Translations under genes and position numbers: made by a program
Notes under the pieces: generated by a model
The model's input: only the letters and a program-made list of their open reading frames with translations
What the model was told of the DNA's origin: nothing
Databases searched by the model: none
Part shown: positions 7,171 to 14,958 of the stretch, in pieces
Position numbering within the stretch: position 1 is the first letter of the stretch
Layout: each line of letters begins with the position of its first letter
Virus record (IMG/VR): IMGVR_UViG_3300017971_007886
Location: 28,967 to 92,966 of that record
Length of the DNA stretch: 64,000 nucleotides
Source: a virus
Reading direction: 5' to 3' (one strand)

Positions 7171-8145
7171 ATGAAGACATTCACGCAACAAGAACTTGAG
7201 AAGATGAGCCTTTTGGAGATCCGAAAGGTTGCCCGCAAATTGGGAATCACTGACATCGCTGGTAAGCGACAGAACGAAATCGTCAGGAAGATTCTAACCA
7301 AGCAAAAGCCCGGTGGCGTGGACCCACGGGTGAAGCCGAAGGAGGCTGCGGCGGCCAAGAAGAAGACCAAGGCCGAGCCCAAGCCCAAGGCTGCGAAGAA
7401 GACCAAGGCCAAGACCAAGGCTGCTCCAAAAGAGGACATCGAAGAGCCAACGTTCTCTGGTACACTGGAGCAGAGGGTGGCGCGAATCGAGATGGCCTTG
7501 GTGGGGGCAGGGATCATGGATGCGAAGATGGACAAGAAGAAGCCAGCAACGAAGACGCCGCCCAGCGTGGAGCAAGCGGTATTGCCGAGTGAGTGGTTCG
7601 ACGAGGATGGGAATCTCTCGCTCACGCCAGAGGACATCGAGTCGATGAACTTCGATTCCATCCTGGCAGTCAACAACCTCTTGGGTGACTACGCCGCCGA
7701 CATCCCTGAGTCGCAAAGGAAGACGCCACGACTCGCGAGGATGCGGTTGGTTCAGGCACTCAGGAAGATCGGTGATGTCGAACAAGGGGAGGGTGACGAC
7801 GAGCCAGAAGAGGAAGGTGAGCTGGTGGAAATCGAGCCCAACGAAGAAAGCCCGTTCCCGCCCGAGGAGGTCGGAGACCAGTGCTACATCAAGGACGAGA
7901 AAGGCCGGTGGTTTGCGGGGCTCGTCGTTGACATCTCCGAGAAGGATGGAGAGCCCTGGTACCTCATTCGCTACACCGTTGGCGATGCGGTGATCGAGGA
8001 AGAGGTCGATGTCGAGGAGCTGAAGCCTTGGGAGCCCGACGAGGAGGAAGAGGCAGAGGACGAGGAAGGCGAAGAGGAAGAGTACGAAGAAGAGGACGAG
8101 GCTGAAGAGGAAGAAGAAGAGTACGAAGAAGACGAAGACGAGTAG
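7171..8145 (+). CDS. SAP/Rho-N-like, Lys-rich, Tudor-like acidic protein
   Basis: 324 residues. Residues 8-46 (LLEIRKVARKLGITD...GKRQNEIVRKIL) match the pattern of SAP or Rho-N DNA/RNA-binding helices. Residues 56-87 are a Lys/Ala-rich histone-tail-like stretch. A helical middle follows, then a Tudor-like barrel at about 232-288 (VGDQCYIKDEKGRWFAGLV...WYLIRYTVGD), and a nearly pure Glu/Asp tail from 289. It shares these blocks in another order with the 5416 protein. It is likely an abundant nucleic-acid-organising protein. A terminator follows, so it ends a transcription unit. Confidence 0.75.
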   Translation: MKTFTQQELEKMSLLEIRKVARKLGITDIAGKRQNEIVRKILTKQKPGGVDPRVKPKEAAAAKKKTKAEPKPKAAKKTKAKTKAAPKEDIEEPTFSGTLEQRVARIEMALVGAGIMDAKMDKKKPATKTPPSVEQAVLPSEWFDEDGNLSLTPEDIESMNFDSILAVNNLLGDYAADIPESQRKTPRLARMRLVQALRKIGDVEQGEGDDEPEEEGELVEIEPNEESPFPPEEVGDQCYIKDEKGRWFAGLVVDISEKDGEPWYLIRYTVGDAVIEEEVDVEELKPWEPDEEEEAEDEEGEEEEYEEEDEAEEEEEEYEEDEDE

Positions 8146-8156
8146 CTGACGCGAGG

Positions 8157-8188
8157 GGCGGGTGCCTGTCATGGGTACCCGCCTCTTT
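8157..8188 (+). terminator. probable intrinsic terminator
   Basis: GGCGGGT (8157-8163) pairs with ACCCGCC (8177-8183) around a 13-base loop, followed by TCTTTGT. The stem is GC-rich and lies 12 bases after the stop of the 7171 gene. The T tract is short but present. It probably ends the two-protein unit before the modification genes. Confidence 0.65.
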
Positions 8189-8206
8189 GTGTGCTTGGAG
8201 GTTGAG

Positions 8207-8233
8207 ATGCGATGGAGACCGAACGATGGGTAG
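8207..8233 (+). CDS. possible 8-residue leader peptide
   Basis: ATG 8207 follows GGAGG (8197-8201) at good spacing and encodes MRWRPNDG before TAG at 8231-8233. The stop overlaps the start of the next gene (ATG 8226). The SD here is stronger than that of the following gene, so this could be a coupling leader. It may also be coincidental. Confidence 0.25.
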   Translation: MRWRPNDG

Positions 8234-8453
8234 CCTAGCACCACGGAGCCGGAAGGGTTTCATGGTGCTGATGAATGTGCCGATGCCCAAGAGCGGGCGT
8301 TGCATGTTCTGTAAACGTACTGTCCCAATTAAGGCCAAAGTCATAAGCTGTGATCATGCCCCACCTACTGGATTCGCCTGTGCTGAGTGTACTCGCCAGC
8401 GATTCCTTCCTACCGATGGCTCGCCCGAGCCCGACTTCTTCCGAAAGAGCTAA
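8226..8453 (+). CDS. zinc-finger hypothetical protein, 75 aa
   Basis: ATG 8226 has GGAG (8214-8217) eight bases upstream, while earlier in-frame GTG/TTG codons lack an SD. CMFCKRT and ACAECTRQ, with an intervening CDH, provide five cysteines and a histidine consistent with one or two zinc sites. Its stop lies two bases before the start of the DpdA-like gene, so the two are co-transcribed and perhaps functionally linked. A role in DNA modification is guilt by association only. Confidence 0.65.
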   Translation: MGSLAPRSRKGFMVLMNVPMPKSGRCMFCKRTVPIKAKVISCDHAPPTGFACAECTRQRFLPTDGSPEPDFFRKS

Positions 8454-8455
8454 CG

Positions 8456-10531
8456 ATGACGCGAATCTACCTTGCCGGTGCGGAGAGTGGTCCGCTCTCA
8501 GATGAGCTAGAAGAGAACAACGTCAAGCACATCCTCTACTCCTATTTCTGGTTGTCGAAGAAGGATCGGGAGAGGGTGATGGTCGAACGCATAAAACGAG
8601 GTCGGGAGAATGGTATCAAATACCTGCTCGACTCGGGTGCGTTCACCTACCTCGATGCCCAACAGGCGGGCTCGCGACTCCCCTTCAACGTCTACAAGAA
8701 GAGGTACTTTGACTTCATTGCCAAGCACGGTGAGTTGTTCGAGGCGTGCGCGGAACTCGATGTCGAAGGTGCTGAGATAGACGGGATGGGTACAATCTCC
8801 CTCGACCAGGTGTGGCACTGGCGACAACAGATGTTCGAGGCTAACCCGAAAGCCACCATCATGCCCGTCTGGCACTTCGGTACTCGTACCCAAGAAGAGT
8901 GGAACACGCTTTGTGAAGATCCTCTCGTCACCTACCTTGGAATCGGAAGTACCCACAGCGGCGCAGTCTTCAATCAAGAAGGAGTATTCCACAGGCTCAT
9001 TGCGAAGGCCCATGCCCACGGCAAGCGGGTACACGGAATGGCCGCGACCAAGGTGAAGACGCAGTTGAAGAAACTCAAGTTCGACAGCGTAGACAGCGCC
9101 TCCTGGCTATCTGCCCAGAAGTTCGGTACGACGTTCATCTTCAAAAACGGGCAATGGATAGTTCTGGACAAGTACAAGAAGAACCAACGCAGAATCCATC
9201 GACGCCACTTCACCAAGATCGGCGTGGACTACCAAAAACTCGAAGCAGACAAGAGTAGCGAATTACGCCATGCAGCGATATTGGCGTGGAGAGACCTGGG
9301 AGAGTGGCTGATGAAGAAACGGGCCAAGATGCACCAAGACCTGGAAGACCAAATTGCGGCTACACCTCAAGTAGACCCAGAAGTGCCACAGGAGAAGAAA
9401 GTGCCAGCTACGAAGAAGGCCAAGAAGTCCAAAAACAAGGTACCAATCAAGGTACCCGCAAAGGTACTTTCAGGGGTACCGGCACCCCAAAAACCACCTC
9501 GCGGGAAGGCAAAATCGAGTGGTGAAGTCTTCAAAATACCGTGTCCCAGTTTTGGACAAAAAGCAGACGACGGTGCGGTAAAAAGGGGCCGAAGGGGTCG
9601 AAAACGCACATTTGCGCGGACCCCAATTACGACCAGCTCGCGGGATGGAAAACAGACTCCCAAGGTCAACGATAAAGCCACTTCTATGGATAAGGGAGAC
9701 CCTACAGAAAAGGCCCCTGATAAAGGTACCCCGTATCTCGAAGAGGTACCCCAACCTACGCTACCCCAGGAGCCAGTGTCTCAGGACGCACTTGCTACGG
9801 TAGAGCAGCCAGATAGCACACTTCCTACCTGGAAACGCCCTGATTATCTACACAAGACCGAGAAGCAGAGGTCGCTACTCCATGATCTACCACAACTGAA
9901 GTGTGGGCTGTGCTCCATAGGTACTGATTGCCCGTCCTATGATGAGTCACTACAACAGTGTGCCTTTGCTGAAAGGCTCAATGCGTTTCCAGTACGTGAT
10001 GCGGACAATCTACTGGGTGCTATGGAGTACATTGTAGATGTCAACAAGTCGCGGCTATGGAAACTACTTCTCATGGAGAACATGATCGAAGGCGGTATGC
10101 CAAGCGAACGTGCTACGCAACTTTCTGAGATTGTACTGAACCAGCTCGAACGGCTCAGAGAACAAAGAACCATGATGGAAGGCGCTGCTGTGAAAGTCAA
10201 TTCTGGACCCGGTATTCTAAGCTCCATATTTGGGGTCTCTGGAAGGGGGTCTGTGGGGGGTACGGCAGTACAGGTAAATATACAGAACGCCCCAGCTCGC
10301 GGCGCAGATGTACGTGATGATAATCCTGCCAATAGTGGGATTGTAGTGGAAGCACAGACAGTACCCCATAATGTACCTACAGAAGAGGGTACCCCTACTG
10401 CGGCTACTGATGCGCAAGTAGTAGAAGCTGAAACAGAGAATGAAGTACCTAGTTCTGGCGAATCAGGTAGCAAAGCTGACACAGGTACCACAGGAGAGGA
10501 CGCCCCCTCGGGCAAGGGGGTGGGGGGTTAA
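8456..10531 (+). CDS. dpdA: DpdA-like DNA 7-deazaguanine transglycosylase fused to Cys-cluster domain
   Basis: 691 residues from ATG 8456. Residues 1-285 match the tRNA-guanine-transglycosylase/DpdA family: LLDSGAF (57-63), an ELD motif (100-102), VWHFGT (138-143), YLGIG (160-164), KRVHGM (190-195) and SVDSASW (211-217). Known phage DpdA proteins exchange guanine in DNA for preQ0-type bases. Residues 290-470 are a Lys/Pro-rich linker with KVPx repeats and A-rich codons unlike the rest. Residues 480-580 contain C483-x2-C486-x5-C492-x9-C502 and long helices, then a disordered tail. The second domain is unidentified; a packaging or recruiting role is a guess. Two QueC-type genes lie downstream, which supports the assignment. 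Confidence 0.8.
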   Translation: MTRIYLAGAESGPLSDELEENNVKHILYSYFWLSKKDRERVMVERIKRGRENGIKYLLDSGAFTYLDAQQAGSRLPFNVYKKRYFDFIAKHGELFEACAELDVEGAEIDGMGTISLDQVWHWRQQMFEANPKATIMPVWHFGTRTQEEWNTLCEDPLVTYLGIGSTHSGAVFNQEGVFHRLIAKAHAHGKRVHGMAATKVKTQLKKLKFDSVDSASWLSAQKFGTTFIFKNGQWIVLDKYKKNQRRIHRRHFTKIGVDYQKLEADKSSELRHAAILAWRDLGEWLMKKRAKMHQDLEDQIAATPQVDPEVPQEKKVPATKKAKKSKNKVPIKVPAKVLSGVPAPQKPPRGKAKSSGEVFKIPCPSFGQKADDGAVKRGRRGRKRTFARTPITTSSRDGKQTPKVNDKATSMDKGDPTEKAPDKGTPYLEEVPQPTLPQEPVSQDALATVEQPDSTLPTWKRPDYLHKTEKQRSLLHDLPQLKCGLCSIGTDCPSYDESLQQCAFAERLNAFPVRDADNLLGAMEYIVDVNKSRLWKLLLMENMIEGGMPSERATQLSEIVLNQLERLREQRTMMEGAAVKVNSGPGILSSIFGVSGRGSVGGTAVQVNIQNAPARGADVRDDNPANSGIVVEAQTVPHNVPTEEGTPTAATDAQVVEAETENEVPSSGESGSKADTGTTGEDAPSGKGVGG
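9440..9479 (+). repeat. four GTAC sites spaced 12 bp inside the DpdA linker
   Basis: GTAC begins at 9440, 9452, 9464 and 9476. In protein terms this is a four-residue repeat around V-P or V-L, with Val encoded by GTA each time, whereas nearby V-P pairs are GTG CCA. The even spacing follows from the peptide repeat. The consistent choice of GTA, which creates GTAC, does not. Confidence 0.6.
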
Positions 10532-10595
10532 GCACTCGCACCTTAGAAGTAGGGGCTCAGTGATCTACAGAATAAGCAAAAAGCTAGGAGGGCAC

Positions 10596-11015
10596 ATGCC
10601 GAAATCGGGCGGGACATCGAGGGAGAGTGAGCGGGGAGACCTCAGCTCACTTTCGACGACGGGTCAGGTACTCAAAAATGAATCGCTACGCGAAGCGTTG
10701 GCCTCCTGGGAGCATCATCGGTGGGCGTCCTGGCAGGGGTACTTCCATGGAAAATGTGAGCGACAGCCTGACGGCTCCCTGGTGATCCCAGCGGAGTACG
10801 TGCGGGCCTTGGGCAGGTTGATGTACCTGGCCTATTCGGAGTTGACCGAGGAGGAGAAGGGGCTGGACCGCAAGGAAGCAGACCGGATCATCGCGATTGT
10901 GGAGACGTACCTGGGTGGGCAAGTGACCGAGGGTCGCGGGAGGGTCGAAAGTGGGTCGGATCAGGGTCAAATGAGCCCCTGGCGAGGTACCGTCCCCAAA
11001 AGTACCCCAAAATGA
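10596..11015 (+). CDS. RyR-domain-like phage protein
   Basis: 139 residues from ATG 10596 behind TAGGAGGG. The core (about residues 31-105) matches the conserved phage domain related to the ryanodine-receptor RyR repeat: a WEHHRW helix start, a DGSLVIPAEYVRALGRLM segment, YSELTEEEK and DRKEADRII. This domain is widespread in phages and its biochemical role is unclear. The tail is Ser/Gly-rich. The 64 bases between it and the DpdA-like gene show nothing beyond the SD. Confidence 0.7.
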   Translation: MPKSGGTSRESERGDLSSLSTTGQVLKNESLREALASWEHHRWASWQGYFHGKCERQPDGSLVIPAEYVRALGRLMYLAYSELTEEEKGLDRKEADRIIAIVETYLGGQVTEGRGRVESGSDQGQMSPWRGTVPKSTPK

Positions 11016-11031
11016 CCGCTAGGAGAGCAAA

Positions 11032-11286
11032 ATGAGCAGACATCCGATTGGTGAGTACCTACTCGTTGAGAAGTTGCAGAGGGAAGCAAACCGCAAAACG
11101 GACCAGTGGAAGGTCTACGGACTGCACGACAACCTACTGGGCTTGATCAAGTGGTTTGGCCGGTGGCGTCAGTACACGTTCTTTCCGGCTGCGGGTACCG
11201 TTTTCAATAGTACCTGCCTACTGGACCTCAAAATGCACCTCGATTGGGTGAACAAGGAGTGGCGGGAGGCGAAACGCAATGGGTGA
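11032..11286 (+). CDS. conserved phage protein of unknown function, 84 aa
   Basis: ATG 11032 lies behind TAGGAGAGC. The sequence LLGLIKWFGRWRQYTFFPAA followed by TVFNSTCLLDLKMHLDWVN is the pattern of a small conserved phage protein found next to replication or accessory genes, with a G-xIKW-x3-WRQY-x-FFP signature. I recall the pattern but not a function. It overlaps the next gene by 8 bases. Confidence 0.7.
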   Translation: MSRHPIGEYLLVEKLQREANRKTDQWKVYGLHDNLLGLIKWFGRWRQYTFFPAAGTVFNSTCLLDLKMHLDWVNKEWREAKRNG

Positions 11287-11518
11287 CATCACGTACTTGG
11301 GTACCTGCAAGGGGAACAACCTGCGGGAAGCGGCGGATATGGCGGATCAAGGTGACATCACCCACGCAGTAGTCGCGTACCGGACAGAAGGGGGAGAACT
11401 CAAGTACCGGCTGATCGGGGAAGAAGACCTGACGTACCTGATCGGCCTGTTGGAACGCACGAAGGTACACATGCACTGTTCGGCGGCCTACGTGATACCC
11501 GGCGGGGAAGGAGAATAG
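11279..11518 (+). CDS. hypothetical protein, 79 aa
   Basis: ATG 11279 overlaps the previous gene's end and has GGCGGGAGG upstream. The protein begins with a beta segment (GDITYLGTCKG), has helices with REAADMADQG and LTYLIGLLERTK, and ends Gly/Glu-rich. No family recognised. It is directly followed by the next ATG, one base after the stop. Confidence 0.65.
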   Translation: MGDITYLGTCKGNNLREAADMADQGDITHAVVAYRTEGGELKYRLIGEEDLTYLIGLLERTKVHMHCSAAYVIPGGEGE

Positions 11519-12028
11519 ATGGCAAAGAGAGCGAAACAGGATGTGACACTACGATCACACCAGTACGACGGCAGCGGGTGGGGTACAGGTACCACCTTGG
11601 CGGATCTACAAGACGAGCGGCCCGCAAAGAAGTACCGCCCGCAAGGAGACAAAGCCACCTTGCCGGTCGCGAAAAACCCAGGACGCATTGAGAATCGTAC
11701 CCCACTCCCAGATCGTACCGCCGAATACTGTTGTCAAGGGTGCAAGAACCCACTAGCGGCGCGGGAGGTCAATATACTCCTGGCTATCGAGAATCAGCCG
11801 CGAAGATTTTGTTGCTGGCCCTGTTTCGTCGCATGGGTGAATGACCCCGATAGCGCCCTCAACCAAAATTTGGACCAAAAGCCCGCTCTGTACCAAGTGC
11901 CCATGTACCCCTCTCACTCAAAAAACTGCCCCATTTGTCCAGATGAGCAAATTGACCATCAAACAGTCCCGAGTGTGAAGATGATCAAAAAGACCAAGCA
12001 GCCCAAAAGTAGGAGAAAGACCAAATGA
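11519..12028 (+). CDS. Cys-rich zinc-binding hypothetical protein
   Basis: 169 residues, with SD GGGGAAGGAG. YCCQGCKNPL and, about 25 residues later, FCCWPCFVAWVND resemble a FLYWCH/MYM-like paired zinc knuckle, here CCxxC-x(n)-CCxxC. A third CPICPDE motif lies near residue 142. The ends are basic (MAKRAKQD and KKTKQPKSRRKTK). Nucleic-acid binding is plausible. The paired CCxxC knuckles are visible directly, and the family name is not certain. Confidence 0.7.
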   Translation: MAKRAKQDVTLRSHQYDGSGWGTGTTLADLQDERPAKKYRPQGDKATLPVAKNPGRIENRTPLPDRTAEYCCQGCKNPLAAREVNILLAIENQPRRFCCWPCFVAWVNDPDSALNQNLDQKPALYQVPMYPSHSKNCPICPDEQIDHQTVPSVKMIKKTKQPKSRRKTK

Positions 12029-12402
12029 GCCCGAAACTACTCGCAGACGCGCTAGTTGCCGCTGACGTAGTACAGCCAGAGAACCACCCCGATTCGGTTG
12101 AGCGACGGCAACTCGTCAAAGGGTGGATCAAGGCCATACGGTGGGTGTGGAAGCAACCGAAGAGTTGGGTGTACCAGACGTGGGAGCCCAACAAAGACCG
12201 CAGACCACCATATCCGCCTCCGAAGTTCCTCGACGAGCATCGCGTCCGAATGGTCTCCTTCGCGTTTTACCGTGGGAAGGACGGTGCGCCCTACTTGGGC
12301 GATATTCGCATGGCCCTCGAATCGATCAACATCGCTGATCAACAGTACATCTGCGATGCGGTCGCATCTCACTATGAGACGTGGGAGACCAAGAATGGAT
12401 AG
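12025..12402 (+). CDS. hypothetical protein, 125 aa
   Basis: ATGA overlap with the previous stop. The product is helical and Trp-rich (VKGWIKAIRWVWKQPKSWVY), with a PPYPPPKFLD turn and a C-terminal helix. No known motif. It overlaps the next gene by 8 bases. Coding bias and coupling support it. Confidence 0.65.
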   Translation: MSPKLLADALVAADVVQPENHPDSVERRQLVKGWIKAIRWVWKQPKSWVYQTWEPNKDRRPPYPPPKFLDEHRVRMVSFAFYRGKDGAPYLGDIRMALESINIADQQYICDAVASHYETWETKNG

Positions 12403-12688
12403 GCGGTATCATCTCGCTCCCTGCGCCATCAAGCCGAATGGCGAGATTTGGGAGCATCCCACTTTTCGGTATGTGGTGCCCGAAGCGGAGCTGGCCTTCA
12501 AGTACCCTCATCGGAACTTTCGGTATGCGAAGGCTGGGGACTACATCGGCCTAGTTCTGTCCAGTACCGGCACGAAAGTAGATTTCCAGATCACCACCAA
12601 CCACCCAAACATGACCGACCCGGCTTGGTTGAAGCGGGTCACTTTCATAACCAGAGTGATTGCAGTCCAAGACAAAGGAGAGTTCTGA
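12395..12688 (+). CDS. hypothetical protein, 97 aa
   Basis: ATG 12395 has GGGAG upstream and lies inside the end of the preceding gene. The sequence matches the layout of a small PUA/ASCH-like phage protein: a short strand, YRKAKAGDYIGLVL-type segment (here RYAKAGDYIGLVLSSTG), and a closing strand FITRVIAVQD. The ASCH-like reading rests on pattern only. It is coupled by TGATG to the next gene. Confidence 0.6.
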   Translation: MDRRYHLAPCAIKPNGEIWEHPTFRYVVPEAELAFKYPHRNFRYAKAGDYIGLVLSSTGTKVDFQITTNHPNMTDPAWLKRVTFITRVIAVQDKGEF

Positions 12689-12918
12689 TGCCACGCAAGA
12701 TTGACAATGACCACCAGTTGAGGCGAGCCCCGCACAGTACCAAGAAGGTCAAGAGGGGAAGACAGGTCGAACTCAAGTCGGCTGTGAAGGTGAGCGACCC
12801 GGTGATGTTGTCCGAGATGCTTGCCTCCATCGCCAACGACGAGCGCCTTGAGGCCGACATCCAGTTGCTTCCCGGTACCTACGTCATCACGGCCATCGTG
12901 GACGTGAAGAGTTTGTGA
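12688..12918 (+). CDS. hypothetical basic protein, 76 aa
   Basis: ATG 12688 in TGATG, with AAGGAG upstream. The first 35 residues are basic (RRAPHSTKKVKRGRQVELK) and the second half is a helix-strand unit (LLPGTYVITAIVDVKSL). No family recognised. It is coupled by TGATG to the following gene. Confidence 0.6.
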   Translation: MPRKIDNDHQLRRAPHSTKKVKRGRQVELKSAVKVSDPVMLSEMLASIANDERLEADIQLLPGTYVITAIVDVKSL

Positions 12919-13424
12919 TGCCTGGCATCTGGGACCAAGTAGAGGCCCTTGTGGCAGAAGGGAAGGGTGCGACGATCACGTTGACCGAGGCGCACGAGGT
13001 CAAGATCCCGTACCAGCGAAAGAAGCTCCCGAAGAAGTACGTCCACAAGGACCGTCCATGGGAAACCTACGACGGTTGCACGCGAGGGACAGGCCGCCCT
13101 CGGTGCCAATGGAAAGGGTGCAACACCTACCTGAAGAAAGATCAACCGGTGGCGTGCTGCATCGAACACGAACAGAAGATTGCCGACTACTGCATACGGA
13201 TGTTGGCCGTGATACGGTACCGTATAGTGGATCGGTTGGACGACTACGACGAGTTGCTTCACGGTGACTCGGTGGTAGCCAAGTTCTTGGAGGAATTGAA
13301 AGATGGCACACTACTTAACGTCAATGGAAACTCTCAACCTCCTTCAGCAGGAGACGAAGGAGGACCAGAAGAGGAACCAACGGAGACAGCAAGCGATAGC
13401 CCTGGTGTCGAGGACGACGGGTAG
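12918..13424 (+). CDS. hypothetical protein with CxxxxC zinc site
   Basis: 168 residues. ATG 12918 in TGATG is preferred over GTG 12915. The middle holds RCQWKGCNTYL and CCIEHEQKIADYC, a Cys/His arrangement like small treble-clef fingers. The last 45 residues are low complexity and acidic (GGPEEEPTETASD) and overlap the next gene by 122 bases in another frame. The N-terminal part is well supported by codon use. Confidence 0.65.
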   Translation: MPGIWDQVEALVAEGKGATITLTEAHEVKIPYQRKKLPKKYVHKDRPWETYDGCTRGTGRPRCQWKGCNTYLKKDQPVACCIEHEQKIADYCIRMLAVIRYRIVDRLDDYDELLHGDSVVAKFLEELKDGTLLNVNGNSQPPSAGDEGGPEEEPTETASDSPGVEDDG

Positions 13425-13557
13425 GCCCCAGCACGACTTCGGTGCGCGTGATTGGGCCTTGGTCCAAGCGCATGAACAACGAATGGAGAAGGCCGACAAA
13501 CCACCGGCCCCTCGCAGGGCCACGTTCTCCATCGACCCGAGCGGGAGAGCCGTATGA
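13303..13557 (+). CDS. hypothetical protein in a long overlap, 84 aa
   Basis: ATG 13303 has GGAGG upstream (TTGGAGGAATTGAAAG). The protein is helical and polar (LLQQETKEDQKRNQRRQQA), then has GARDWALVQAHEQRM and a Pro-rich end. It shares 122 bases with the preceding gene in a different frame and is coupled by ATGA to the next. Both frames look protein-like, so this is a genuine candidate for overlapping genes. Confidence 0.6.
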   Translation: MAHYLTSMETLNLLQQETKEDQKRNQRRQQAIALVSRTTGRPQHDFGARDWALVQAHEQRMEKADKPPAPRRATFSIDPSGRAV

Positions 13558-14132
13558 AGATCGAAGCTGACAGACCTGAACGAGTCCTAGCCAACTTGCG
13601 TGGGATTGAGATTGACCCAGAAACAGATGCAGCCAAGATCAAGTGGTCTCACTACGAAGGCACTCCGGGTGGTGGAGTGATCGAGGTGGTCGAGGAGCAC
13701 ACCTACACGTTCGATGACCCCGTACTTCGCGGGATCACGAAAGAGCTTCACGACTACCTGGTCGAGTGTATCGAGAGGGACGAGCAACAGCCTCACGAGG
13801 AGAACTCGTGTGAGACGTGTACGACTCAGAACTGCTGTTCGAGCGACTTCTCAGAACCACTGTGGTTGACCCAGAGCGACATCGAAATGTTGGAGCTGGA
13901 TGACGACCAGGTGTGTTTCCTCGGTGAAGGCCACTGGGCCGGAAAGGGAGGTGGCAGTTGGGATGGGAATGACGATCCAGCGTGCAGCGACATCATTGGG
14001 TACATGGTCCGTGATCCGTGGTGCCCTCTTCTCGAAAATGGGAAGTGCTCGAAGTATGGTGTTCGCCCGCTTTCGTGCCGACTTGGCCCAGAGCGGAATT
14101 GCGGAATCAAAGACCTAGATAAGGAGACCTGA
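13554..14132 (+). CDS. YkgJ-like Cys-cluster protein
   Basis: 192 residues from ATG 13554 (GGGAGAG upstream). CETCTTQNCC at 86-95, later Cys at 121 and 144, then CPLLENGKCSKYGVRPLSC (157-175) match the UPF0153/YkgJ pattern, a family thought to bind a metal or Fe-S cluster with the hallmark CxxYxxRPxxCR. The first 80 residues are an added N-terminal domain. The stop lies 2 bases before the QueC-like gene, so the two are tightly coupled and may act together. The metal is not known. Confidence 0.8.
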   Translation: MKIEADRPERVLANLRGIEIDPETDAAKIKWSHYEGTPGGGVIEVVEEHTYTFDDPVLRGITKELHDYLVECIERDEQQPHEENSCETCTTQNCCSSDFSEPLWLTQSDIEMLELDDDQVCFLGEGHWAGKGGGSWDGNDDPACSDIIGYMVRDPWCPLLENGKCSKYGVRPLSCRLGPERNCGIKDLDKET

Positions 14133-14134
14133 TC

Positions 14135-14833
14135 ATGGCAACAGTCGCGTACAGCGGTGGGATCGACAGCACCGTCCTCATGTACGAGTTGGCCTCTCAA
14201 GGCCGCCTCAACCTGGCGGTACTCTGCAACTTCGGACAGCCATCGTTTGATCGACAGCTTCGTTGTGCGGAGTATCAGATCGCCAAACTCGAAGAGCATG
14301 GCGTGGATGTCCACTTCCGGGTGGTGGAGTTCAAGACGCCCGAGGAGTTCCAGGTCAAGGAGGCTTCTCCGTTCTTCTCGATGCGGCCTCTGAACCCACT
14401 GGCCAAGGCACCAAAGAAAATGAAGGACGCCATCGCGTATCGACTCGATAACTTCGCCATCACCCCAGGACGGAACGCTTTCATGGTCTTGATGGTTGGG
14501 ATGGTCGCGGCGGCCTTGGAGACGAACCCGGCAGTGGTCACGGCGTACCAGTACGAACAGGACATCTGGGATACGCAGGACACCATCTCAGGGGACGAGT
14601 CGCCCTCGTTCTGGTTGAAGATGGGCATGGTTTTGGAGACGGCCTTCGAGGTACCTGTGGCGCTTGAGAACCCGTTCTTGGATCGTCATTGGGACAAGGA
14701 GCGCATCATCCGTGAGGGTATCGAGTACGGAATCGACTTCGCACACACGATGTCCTGCGAATTTGAGGAGCCCTGCGGCGAGTGCGCCCAGTGCCAACTG
14801 GTCAAGAAGACGGTTGCCAAAACCAGGGGCTAG
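14135..14833 (+). CDS. divergent QueC-like PP-loop enzyme
   Basis: 232 residues. The PP-loop ATP-binding motif SGGIDST is at 7-13, with NFGQ at 32-35, PGRNAFM at 111-117 and a C-terminal zinc site C208-x5-C214-x2-C217-x2-C220. QueC makes preQ0 from 7-carboxy-7-deazaguanine with ATP and ammonia. Here the central region (QYEQDIWDTQDTISGD) departs from QueC, and the usual C-terminal R-x2-AF-x2-AG is missing, so substrate or product may differ. Known divergent relatives include QatC and Cap9 of antiphage systems, which makes a conjugating activity conceivable. A canonical QueC lies at 17427. Confidence 0.8.
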   Translation: MATVAYSGGIDSTVLMYELASQGRLNLAVLCNFGQPSFDRQLRCAEYQIAKLEEHGVDVHFRVVEFKTPEEFQVKEASPFFSMRPLNPLAKAPKKMKDAIAYRLDNFAITPGRNAFMVLMVGMVAAALETNPAVVTAYQYEQDIWDTQDTISGDESPSFWLKMGMVLETAFEVPVALENPFLDRHWDKERIIREGIEYGIDFAHTMSCEFEEPCGECAQCQLVKKTVAKTRG

Positions 14834-14958
14834 AACGTAATATGGAGTCTGAACATGGCGTGCGGGCTCTTGGAGCGAAAACGTAGACCTCCAATCCCAG
14901 GCCAAAACTGAGCTGGAGTCAAAACAACAACCTCCACTCAAACAGAAGGAGATGCCAA
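14834..14958 (+). other. gap of 125 bases without a supported gene
   Basis: Two very short frames with ATG at 14842 (14 residues) and 14854 (18 residues) exist, but neither has a convincing SD. A small GCTC/GAGC stem is possible. The SD for the microprotein gene at 14959 (AGAAGGAG, 14944-14951) closes the gap. I see no promoter. Confidence 0.5.

Noticed and set aside
7294-8244. Long minus-strand open frame (316 codons)
   Set aside because: Same artefact opposite the acidic/Lys-rich gene at 7171.
8456-10531. Treating the 8456 frame as two separate genes
   Set aside because: The frame is continuous, and no internal start with SD separates the DpdA part from the Cys-cluster part.
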